This document shows, piece by piece, positions 8,062-15,023 of a stretch of 64,000 nt of DNA. Source of the stretch: JABFXX01 sp964419605 (lineage in GTDB: Bacteria > Myxococcota_A > Polyangia > Haliangiales > Haliangiaceae). The position numbers were made by a program, and so were the translations under genes. Position 1 is the stretch's first letter. Each line of letters opens with the position of its first letter. The DNA lies in the NCBI GenBank assembly GCA_964419605.1, contig CAYQQM010000013.1:10679-74678 (forward strand), in the 5' to 3' direction. Under the pieces are notes generated by a model. The model did not search any database, had not been told where the DNA came from, and worked only from the letters and a program-made list of their open reading frames with translations.

Positions 8062-9459
8062 ATGAAACGACTGATTCTGTGCGCTGTAGTTGCGTGTGGT
8101 GGATCTCAAAAACAGACGTCCCCTAGCCTGACCGAGGCGCCATCCGGCTCTAGTTCCGCGATACCGGCGGGCGCAGAGGCATCGCGGACGAAGCACGTCG
8201 CCCCCACGACTCGGAGCTTGTTTGAGCGACTGGGCGGGTTACCAGCGGTTACCGCGGTTGTTGACGATTTCGTAAATCGAAATGTCGCTGATCCGCGCGT
8301 CAATCAGCGGTTCTTCAATTCAGATCCGGTCGATCTCAAGCGGCTTCTCACTGAATTCGTATGCAAGGCAACCGGTGGTCCGTGCACCTACTCCGGTAGG
8401 GGCATGCAAGAGGTGCATGCGGGGATGGATCTCGTCGACGACGAGTTCAACGCGGTTGTCGAAAATCTGCAGGCGACCCTCGATAAATTCAAAGTGCCCC
8501 AAAAAGAGCAGGGCGAGCTCCTCGGCGCAATCGGTCCTCTAAAGTCGGAGATGGTGGTTTCGGCCGACAAGCTCAAACCGATGGCCCGTGCGCAGCTGGA
8601 CAAGGTTGCCAAGTTGGCTGCGACTCTCAAAGATCCTCAGGTTGTCGACCTATTGCGTGCGGCGGTCGTGGCGGGAGAGCGGGGCCAGCGGTCCTATGCC
8701 GAGCAGCTGTTTTCTCGCGCCGAACTCGCTGCCGGTCCAAAGGCGCTGGCCGCGGCTGCTCCGGTGTTTCGCGAGGGCGCACCTCCCAGAGTGGCAACGG
8801 CTACCAAGAAAGTGAAATCAGGCGGCCCCCAGCCGGCGGCGGTTGGTAGCTCCGAAGCGGATGATCCGGATCGCAAGTCGCAACTCGGTTCGCTGCGCGG
8901 TTCCTTGGTGGTGGATGGCAAGGCGCCGACGGGGCTCGGCGTCGTGATGTTGTGGCCCATCAAGGGCGCCGTGAAGAAGCGAACCGCCAAGATTCGCGTG
9001 ATTGAACAGAGAGATAAAGCGTTTGCTCCTCATGTCATGGCGGTGCCGGTCGGATCCACGGTGCAGTTTCCAAACTTCGACACCATCTTTCACAACGTAT
9101 TTTCAATTTCTCGCCAAAAACCGTTCGATCTCGGGATGTACAAGAACAGCGAAATGCGCGAAGTGAAGTTCGACAAGGCGGGCATTGTTCGTCTGGGCTG
9201 CAACATTCACGCAAACATGTCGGCCTACGTCGTGGTTGTCGACGCGCCCCACTACGTGGTGGCATCTGCTGATGGAGCCTTTGCGTTCAAAAGCCTCGCA
9301 CCAGGCAAGTACAAGGTGCAGGCATGGGGCGAGCAGAGCGCAGAGCCCACCGTTACGGAGATCGAGATCAAATCCGGCGACAATCAAGCCAGGGTGGACC
9401 TCAAGGGTGGGGCGAGCGCGGGTCCGAGTGCCGACAAGTTTGGCGCAAGTCGCGGCTAG
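8062..9459 (+). CDS. Exported lipoprotein fusing a truncated globin to a cupredoxin-like domain
   Basis: 465 aa, preceded by CGGAGG at 8051-8056. A short signal with lipobox (LCAVVAC) suggests export and lipidation. Residues about 50-160 match group I truncated haemoglobin: LFERLGGLPAVTAVVDDF, GGPCTYSGRGM, and HAGM supplying the proximal histidine. Residues about 270-460 resemble a cupredoxin: FHNVFS gives the first His, and LGCNIHANM supplies Cys, His and Met in the type 1 copper spacing. A carboxypeptidase-regulatory-like strand pattern (DGAFAFKSLAPGKYKVQAWG) ends the protein. Family knowledge predicts haem and blue copper in one exported protein, so an electron-transfer, NO-handling or sensing role is an inference. 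It follows a receptor kinase gene by 14 bp. Confidence 0.78.
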   Translation: MKRLILCAVVACGGSQKQTSPSLTEAPSGSSSAIPAGAEASRTKHVAPTTRSLFERLGGLPAVTAVVDDFVNRNVADPRVNQRFFNSDPVDLKRLLTEFVCKATGGPCTYSGRGMQEVHAGMDLVDDEFNAVVENLQATLDKFKVPQKEQGELLGAIGPLKSEMVVSADKLKPMARAQLDKVAKLAATLKDPQVVDLLRAAVVAGERGQRSYAEQLFSRAELAAGPKALAAAAPVFREGAPPRVATATKKVKSGGPQPAAVGSSEADDPDRKSQLGSLRGSLVVDGKAPTGLGVVMLWPIKGAVKKRTAKIRVIEQRDKAFAPHVMAVPVGSTVQFPNFDTIFHNVFSISRQKPFDLGMYKNSEMREVKFDKAGIVRLGCNIHANMSAYVVVVDAPHYVVASADGAFAFKSLAPGKYKVQAWGEQSAEPTVTEIEIKSGDNQARVDLKGGASAGPSADKFGASRG

Positions 9460-9465
9460 CCCGCG

Positions 9466-10752
9466 CTACCCCAACACGCGCAGCGCGAGCAGTGCGAGCG
9501 CAATTCCAAGTGCAAAGCCCGCCAACATGACATAGGTGCCTGTCCTCGCGGTTGGAGATGGACGAGAGAGCGGCGAAGGGGGCGGCCGCAGTCCTAGCGC
9601 TTCGCGCAGGGAGGCTACATCTCGAACTTCTACGGTCACCGGTTTTGCGGGGCCCAGCCCAAGGGCTTGTCGAAGCGACTCGACGTTGCGCACCTCGACG
9701 GTCGAAATGGGTGCGAACGGATTGTCTGGTTGCGGATCTCTCGCGGCGTCGGACGGCGGCGCCACCGCGATTCGCGGCGCGGAGGTTCGCGAGGGTTGGA
9801 GCCAGGGTTCTGGGGGGTCGCCAAACAGCTCCACCATGAAACGACGCATGCTGGTGGGCGATACCAGCATGCGCGAGGCGGCCATAAATGCGTCGAGGGC
9901 CTCGAGAAATGCAGCCGCAGTCTGGTATCGCTGGTCGGGATGAGTGGCCAGGGCGGTAAGCACGATAGCCTCGAGTTCCGGTGGATAGTTGGCGGCTACG
10001 TGAGAAGGCCGAAGGAAATCTCCAGCGACAATGCGGCGCATCGTGTCAAAACCCGACTTGGCGCGAAAGCATCGATGGAATGTGGTGATTTCGTACAGCA
10101 AGATGCCGAGAGAGAACACATCCGCCCGCCGATCGACTTCCTGATTTTGGCACTGCTCCGGCGCCATGTAGGCGAATTTTCCCTTGATAACCCCGGACTC
10201 GGTTCGCGCTGGAAGCCCGGTAGCCTTGGCGATGCCAAAATCGAGCAACTTTACCGATCCGTCGTACCCCACCATGATGTTGGACGGCGAGACGTCGCGG
10301 TGAACGAGGCCGAGAGGCGTTCCGTTCGGGCTGTGGCGATTGTGCGCGTGGTCCAGCCCAGCTGCAGCGAGCGCGATGATGGTCAGCCCGACGTCCATGG
10401 GGATCGGGCGGGCTGCAGCGTTGGCGGTTGACATCAATCCATGCAGGTCCTGGCCGTGGACGAACTCCATGGCCAAGTAGTGGAATCCCTGGTCGTGGCC
10501 GACCTCGAACACCTGGGCGATGTTTTGGTGATTCAAACAGGCTGCTAGGCGAGCCTCCTCAAGGAACATTCGGACAGAAGCGGAATCGGCGGCCTGGTGG
10601 ATGACTTTGAGCACCACGGTGCGCTCAAAGCTGCCGATGCCGGTGGTGCGGGCGATGTAAATTTCCGCCATGCCGCCGTGGGCAAGCGGCATGACAATGT
10701 CGTACTTGCCCAAACGGGCTGGCACTCCGGCATCAGTCACGGCCGCTCGCAC
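9466..10752 (-). CDS. Ser/Thr protein kinase with C-terminal membrane anchor
   Basis: 428 aa kinase convergent with the globin-cupredoxin gene (6 bp between stops). The kinase domain spans about residues 14-280: MPLAHGGMAEIY glycine loop, K49, HRDVSPSN with D153, and DFG at 171-173. The linker (about 320-400) is proline-rich and contains a 16-residue motif twice, TVEVRNVESLRQALGL and TVEVRDVASLREALGL, 22 residues apart. A single membrane helix ends the protein (VMLAGFALGIALALLALRV), with almost nothing beyond it, so this is a tail-anchored kinase without an external sensor. Start is GTG 10752; GTG 10740 is equally possible. The repeated motif could be a docking element. Confidence 0.88.
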   Translation of the reverse strand: MRAAVTDAGVPARLGKYDIVMPLAHGGMAEIYIARTTGIGSFERTVVLKVIHQAADSASVRMFLEEARLAACLNHQNIAQVFEVGHDQGFHYLAMEFVHGQDLHGLMSTANAAARPIPMDVGLTIIALAAAGLDHAHNRHSPNGTPLGLVHRDVSPSNIMVGYDGSVKLLDFGIAKATGLPARTESGVIKGKFAYMAPEQCQNQEVDRRADVFSLGILLYEITTFHRCFRAKSGFDTMRRIVAGDFLRPSHVAANYPPELEAIVLTALATHPDQRYQTAAAFLEALDAFMAASRMLVSPTSMRRFMVELFGDPPEPWLQPSRTSAPRIAVAPPSDAARDPQPDNPFAPISTVEVRNVESLRQALGLGPAKPVTVEVRDVASLREALGLRPPPSPLSRPSPTARTGTYVMLAGFALGIALALLALRVLG

Positions 10753-10810
10753 CGGTTGCAGGGTTTCACCTGTATGGGGTCGCTGTCAATCCATCGATAA
10801 TCCGGCTGCT

Positions 10811-10836
10811 CCCCCTTCGGGGACTTCCAAGGGGCG
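10811..10836. repeat. Copy of the 27-bp GC-rich palindromic unit (intergenic)
   Basis: CCCCCTTCGGGGACTTCCAA followed by GGGGCG is a variant of the dispersed palindrome whose core is GGGGACTTCC. It lies in the 278-bp gap between the divergent kinase (9466-10752) and globin (11031) genes. Other copies are at 19576-19603, 21634-21662 and twice in tandem at 44283-44336. I saw nothing else recognisable in this gap. Confidence 0.6.
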
Positions 10837-11030
10837 CCGGGGGCTCAGCAGTCCGCCTGGCTCCCAATAGCTGGGGCCTTGGTTCGCGGCTACGGGCGCA
10901 CAGGTGAGCTTTTGTAGGCCGCTGTGGGCAGAATCCGGGGAAGAGCTCCAATTGCACACGACGCGCACCCTCGGTACAATCTGGCTGGCAGTCGCACCGT
11001 CGACCGCCCCAGAAGTACGGAAGGAACGAG

Positions 11031-11543
11031 ATGCTAACCGACGCAGATAAGCAAGCGATCAGCGATTCGTGGCGGCTGGTAGTCCCCATCGCTGAGACAG
11101 CGACAGACCTGTTCTACAAGCGGCTGTTCGAGCTCGAACCCTCGTACCGGGCGTACTTCAAAGGCGATTTGCAGACGCAGAAGCGCAAACTTTTTACCAT
11201 GCTGTCGTTTATCGTGAAGGCACTCGACTGGCCCGATTCGGCGTGGCGCGACAAGGTTAGCGAAGAGGACGATCTGTTTCTCGTGGTGCTCGCGCTGGGG
11301 CGACGTCACAGCGAACTGTATCAAATTCCTGACTCGAGCTACGCAACCGTGGGCGAGGCGCTGTTGTACACACTGGACTACGGATTGGGAAAGAAGTTCG
11401 ACGCTGCCGCCCGCGTTGCATGGGCGAAAGTCTACAATCTTGTGTCGACGACGATGAAGATGGGGCGCCTCAGCGTCCAGGCGGCCAAGGCGAGTTCCGA
11501 ACTACAGGGGGCGAGGATTGCAGGCGGGGCTCGTCCGTCGTGA
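11031..11543 (+). CDS. Single-domain bacterial globin
   Basis: 170 aa with the fold of Vitreoscilla-type or sensor globins: LFYKRLFELEPSYRAYFKGD includes the conserved CD1 phenylalanine F43, and LALGRRHSELYQI supplies the proximal histidine H93. There is no reductase domain, so this is not a flavohaemoprotein. A Shine-Dalgarno-like GGAAGGAA precedes the ATG. The last 25 residues are an Ala/Gly/Ser-rich tail. The stop codon overlaps the GTG of the next gene (GTGA), so the globin and the PATAN protein are almost certainly translated together. This suggests that the globin's oxygen or NO binding is linked to that partner; the biological role is inference. Confidence 0.88.
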   Translation: MLTDADKQAISDSWRLVVPIAETATDLFYKRLFELEPSYRAYFKGDLQTQKRKLFTMLSFIVKALDWPDSAWRDKVSEEDDLFLVVLALGRRHSELYQIPDSSYATVGEALLYTLDYGLGKKFDAAARVAWAKVYNLVSTTMKMGRLSVQAAKASSELQGARIAGGARPS

Positions 11544-13594
11544 GCGATGCTCCGATTCTCGCCGGCGCCTTAACGGACGCAGACCTGCCATCCATATTGG
11601 GAGTGACGAGCCTCGGTCGCCAGACGATTCGGCTCGAGGTGTTTAGTGCTGCGGGCTCCTTGGTAGGATCCGCAGTCCTCAAGGCCGGGCGGATCTTGAC
11701 GGCAACTGCGGGGGCTCATACGGGTCGAGCGGCGCTGGATGTGATGTTGTCAGTTCAGAAGAATGCGCGATTTCGGATCGCGCGCGAACCTGGTGCTCTC
11801 CCGGACGGGCAGCCTATTGCAATGGTCGATGAGCTTGTAGCTTCCGCTTCAGCGTCGGAGGCCGAGCCTCCGCCACTGCCGCCCGCGCGAATTCGGGTAA
11901 TGGATGGGAGCCTTCAGGACTTCGACGTTGCGACCTTGCTGCAGACGGTTGGGTTGGGACGGCAACAGCTTCAGCTCGACATCCTCGGATCGGACCGACG
12001 CGTGATCGGCTGGGTAGTCGTGAAGGCTGGCAAGCTTATCTCCGCTAAGGCTGGCGACATCGAGGGCATCGCTGCGGTTCGCGAACTTCTCGATGCTTCG
12101 AGCGACCTCAGCTTTGCAGTATATCGCCTCGACGCTGAGGTAGGCGCTGCTGAGCCTTTGGGGGCGATCTCCCAGGTGCTATTTCACGCGGCCTCTCGCG
12201 ATCGCCATAGCTCTCCGCCTGCACCGCGTACGCCTGTCATGCGCGGCGCGTTGTCGGAATTCGATGTCCCGACGGTTTTGTACACGCTCGCGATTGCGCG
12301 TCAGTACAACTGCATTGAGTTGTACGACCAGAACGAGACGGTGGGTGCGATCTATGCCAAAGCGGGAATGATCATGGCTGCCCATACCGCTGTGTTGGAA
12401 GGCCTGGCGGCATTTCGTGTGCTGGTGAACTCGCCGCCCCATCTTCGATTCAGTGTGTTTCGAGTCAGCGGCGAGGTTACCGGGGAGCCCCTCGGATCGA
12501 TCCATCAGCTTCTGACAACAGCTGCGGGACCAGTCGCGGCAGCGCCTGAACCGTTGCCGGCGGCGGCCGCTGTGGCTTTGCCGTCCACTGGGGCCGCGCC
12601 GGCGGTGGTGCGAACTTCCTCGGCTTCGATTCCCCAGATGCGCGATTTCTCCAATTCCGAGCGGCTCACCTCGTTGACCAATCGCGTTGGGGTGATGGTT
12701 GGCAATACCACGGACTTCTCCGTTCGGACCCTCCTCGAAACGTTGACCGAGATTCGCCAGCGCACGGTGGTCGAGCTGATCGATGGCGATACGATGATCG
12801 GAAGCATCCATGTAAAAGCCGGGAAACTGCTGGGCGCTCGAACGGAGACGCTCAGCGGCGTTGCCGCGTTTCGTTGGCTGTTGTCTACACCGGGGCATCT
12901 CCAATTTCGCGTATTCCGATATCCCGGGGAGTCGCATACAAAAGCCGAGCCTATTGGGTCCCTGCACTCGCTGTTGTCTTCTCCTACGGCAACAGGCGCA
13001 GTCGCCATTGGGCTTGAACCAGAGACGACGCACCGCGGGACCGTGCATGTTCCTCGCTATGTGTGGATCGCCACAGGCATCGTTGCAGCCGCCGCAGCTA
13101 TTTTGATGGTTTGGCGGCCTGCTCCGCGCATTGCCACCGATGTGGCAAGTGCCCCGTCGGCCAATCCAACCTCGACCGCTCAGTCTGGGCAGGCAGTTGG
13201 CGAAGAAGCTTCCGGATCGCCGGCGGAGGTGCCTGCAGCAGCGCAAAACGCAGCTCCTCAAACAGGAGTGGCCAGCGGCGCAGCAGCGGTCAACGCCGCA
13301 ACGCCAGTCGCGGCAATGCCGACCGTGCCCACACCGGCGCCCACCATCGCCGGTATTCCGGAGGCGTCGCCCCGGCCTGTGCCGCAGCAAGGGCCCCGGA
13401 AGCTGAGTGTATGGAAGGCGCAAGTCATGTTGCGCAAACTAGGGTACGCCGTAGGGCCGATCGACAACTTCTACGGTCCACGCACGCAAGCTGCGGTGTT
13501 GGCATTTCAGCGTGCCATGAACCTTTCGCCCAGCGGCGGCTTGGATGAAGAAACGGTAGGTCTGCTGATGGAGAAATCGCCGCTGAAGGACTAG
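11540..13594 (+). CDS. Four-PATAN (DUF4388) membrane protein with C-terminal peptidoglycan-binding domain
   Basis: 684 aa. Four DUF4388/PATAN-like repeats are visible, starting near residues 8, 121, 234 and 385. Each has the pattern GxLxDFDxxTLLxT, then V-x-KAGK(L/I) and a final AxRxLL. A membrane helix follows at about 506-525 (WIATGIVAAAAAILMVW), then an Ala/Pro-rich stretch, and then a PG_binding_1 domain at about 620-680 (LRKLGYAVGPIDNFYGPRT). The PATAN part would be cytoplasmic and the peptidoglycan-binding part periplasmic. Family knowledge: PATAN domains accompany two-component and gliding or polarity regulators. The GTG start overlaps the globin stop by four bases; no Shine-Dalgarno is needed for coupling. 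Confidence 0.85.
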   Translation: MSDAPILAGALTDADLPSILGVTSLGRQTIRLEVFSAAGSLVGSAVLKAGRILTATAGAHTGRAALDVMLSVQKNARFRIAREPGALPDGQPIAMVDELVASASASEAEPPPLPPARIRVMDGSLQDFDVATLLQTVGLGRQQLQLDILGSDRRVIGWVVVKAGKLISAKAGDIEGIAAVRELLDASSDLSFAVYRLDAEVGAAEPLGAISQVLFHAASRDRHSSPPAPRTPVMRGALSEFDVPTVLYTLAIARQYNCIELYDQNETVGAIYAKAGMIMAAHTAVLEGLAAFRVLVNSPPHLRFSVFRVSGEVTGEPLGSIHQLLTTAAGPVAAAPEPLPAAAAVALPSTGAAPAVVRTSSASIPQMRDFSNSERLTSLTNRVGVMVGNTTDFSVRTLLETLTEIRQRTVVELIDGDTMIGSIHVKAGKLLGARTETLSGVAAFRWLLSTPGHLQFRVFRYPGESHTKAEPIGSLHSLLSSPTATGAVAIGLEPETTHRGTVHVPRYVWIATGIVAAAAAILMVWRPAPRIATDVASAPSANPTSTAQSGQAVGEEASGSPAEVPAAAQNAAPQTGVASGAAAVNAATPVAAMPTVPTPAPTIAGIPEASPRPVPQQGPRKLSVWKAQVMLRKLGYAVGPIDNFYGPRTQAAVLAFQRAMNLSPSGGLDEETVGLLMEKSPLKD

Positions 13595-14878
13595 CTAGTT
13601 GGCCCGAGTGGGGCCAGGGGCCTCCGAACCACTGCGAACGGTGGGCGCTTCTGCGAAATCGTCTTCGGCCTGACTGCAGAATTTGACCAATGCGGGAACA
13701 TCGAGCAGCGAGTGCCCTCGCCACCACCCGCACCACAATTGTTGACCCCGTTCGAACTTGGCCATGCCCTCAGCGATTTGCCCGTACCAGGAGTTGATCT
13801 CGTTTTCACTGCGGCTGCGCCAAAATAGCCTCGGCAGGTGGGCTGTAAGTGCGCGCCACAAATCGCCGCCAACTCCTTCGCCCCGAGCGATGAGCGGCAC
13901 CGCAAATTTCGACAGATATGGGCCGTGCGGTGTATGACTGATCACGGCGAGACCCCTGTAGTCACCCGCAACATAGATGTGCATTGGCTCCATACCAAAA
14001 TCTACGCGCAGCGCCCGGCCGAATGCCTCCGCGATCAGGTTGCGCACGCGGTCGCTATCGATTGCCGCCCACGAGTCGTAGCGCGACACCGGAAGTCCGC
14101 GTCGCACTAGCGTACCGGCACCTTTGACGGTGAACAGCTCGCGCAGCAGATCTAACGGCGAGGTTACCGATACGGTGAACGCATGCGGGACCAAGTCGAA
14201 CATGCGCGCAATTTGTCCGTACAGACTGGCTTGGTGTCCTCTAAATGCCGAGCGATAGCGTTCGTGGTCAGACGAAATGCCGCAAACCTCAGCCTCGCCC
14301 CTCGTCAGGGACTTCCCAGGGTCGCTGAGGTGCGCAGCACTCCCTTGGGAGTGCGGAGGTAGATCGATGAGCGAGACCACCCGGCCATTGGGAGGCTGCA
14401 AACCCGATCGTCGTCCGAGGAACACGACTTTGCGCACCTCGCGTTGTTTTGCAAGGTCTGCAAGGGCAGCAAAACGCGCATCGATATCTTCGCTTCCCGG
14501 TCCTTCAATCCCGGATCGGGGAAGCAGTACGAGTGAAACCGCACTGTCGTTGCTGTCGCTCATCGCTTCGTCGATTCCGACGATCGTGGTGGGAACGTCC
14601 GCGCCAAGCGCTGCGCGTACGCGCTCGATTCGACGGGTGGCACCTTTGGGATCGGTGGCGCCAAATACCAGGGTGGGAAATAGGCCAAGCTGGACCAAGA
14701 ATCGAATGTCGGCGACCAGCGCCGCGAGCGCATCGCCCACAACCGCATCCGAGACAACGATGAGCGCGAAGCGGTGGCGTTCGGCGGTAAATAGCCGGAG
14801 GTACTGATCAAACTCGCGCGGTCGGCCGATCGAAGATAGGAAGCGCAGTACCAAGTCGCGCCCGTTCTCGTTGCTCAT
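13595..14878 (-). CDS. N-acetylglutamate synthase-like protein (degenerate amino-acid-kinase fold plus NAT domain)
   Basis: 427 aa. The N-terminal part (LVLRFLSSIGRPREFDQYLR, then FALIVVSDAVV) resembles the amino-acid-kinase domain of bifunctional NAGS/NAGK enzymes. It lacks a clear phosphate-binding glycine loop and carries a low-complexity insert near residues 185-210 (SQGSAAHLSDPGKSLTRGE). The C-terminal 170 residues match the vertebrate/fungal-type NAT domain: GPYLSKFAVPLIARGEGVG, LFWRSRSENEINSWY and a GWWRG end. The expected reaction is acetyl-CoA plus glutamate to N-acetylglutamate, the first step of arginine synthesis. ATG 14878 is preferred to the TTG at 14902. It is divergent from the polymer operon, so a link to glutamate metabolism there is possible but unproven. 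Confidence 0.75.
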   Translation of the reverse strand: MSNENGRDLVLRFLSSIGRPREFDQYLRLFTAERHRFALIVVSDAVVGDALAALVADIRFLVQLGLFPTLVFGATDPKGATRRIERVRAALGADVPTTIVGIDEAMSDSNDSAVSLVLLPRSGIEGPGSEDIDARFAALADLAKQREVRKVVFLGRRSGLQPPNGRVVSLIDLPPHSQGSAAHLSDPGKSLTRGEAEVCGISSDHERYRSAFRGHQASLYGQIARMFDLVPHAFTVSVTSPLDLLRELFTVKGAGTLVRRGLPVSRYDSWAAIDSDRVRNLIAEAFGRALRVDFGMEPMHIYVAGDYRGLAVISHTPHGPYLSKFAVPLIARGEGVGGDLWRALTAHLPRLFWRSRSENEINSWYGQIAEGMAKFERGQQLWCGWWRGHSLLDVPALVKFCSQAEDDFAEAPTVRSGSEAPGPTRAN

Positions 14879-14989
14879 AACTATGCGGGCAACGTACCGC
14901 AAAATCAGCCCTAACCTGCGGTTGATGTAGCGAACAGTAGGACGTCCAGCCCGCGCGCGGGGGGGTAGTTCGCGCTACCGCAAGTCGTC

Positions 14990-14995
14990 TATAAT
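14990..14995 (+). promoter_or_regulatory. Candidate -10 element of the polymer operon
   Basis: A perfect TATAAT at 14990-14995 overlaps the first possible start codon (ATG 14994) of the CHASE2 gene. If it is used, transcription would begin near 15002, and translation would start at the next in-frame ATG (15024). No good -35 sequence is visible 16-18 bp upstream, so the assignment is tentative. Confidence 0.4.
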
Positions 14996-15023
14996 GGTGT
15001 CAGAGCGGGCGCGAACTGCATCT

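Noticed and set aside
12179..13423. 414-residue open frame on the minus strand
   Set aside because: Fully antisense to the PATAN protein gene; Arg/Cys-rich with no family features, typical of the high-GC shadow of a real gene.
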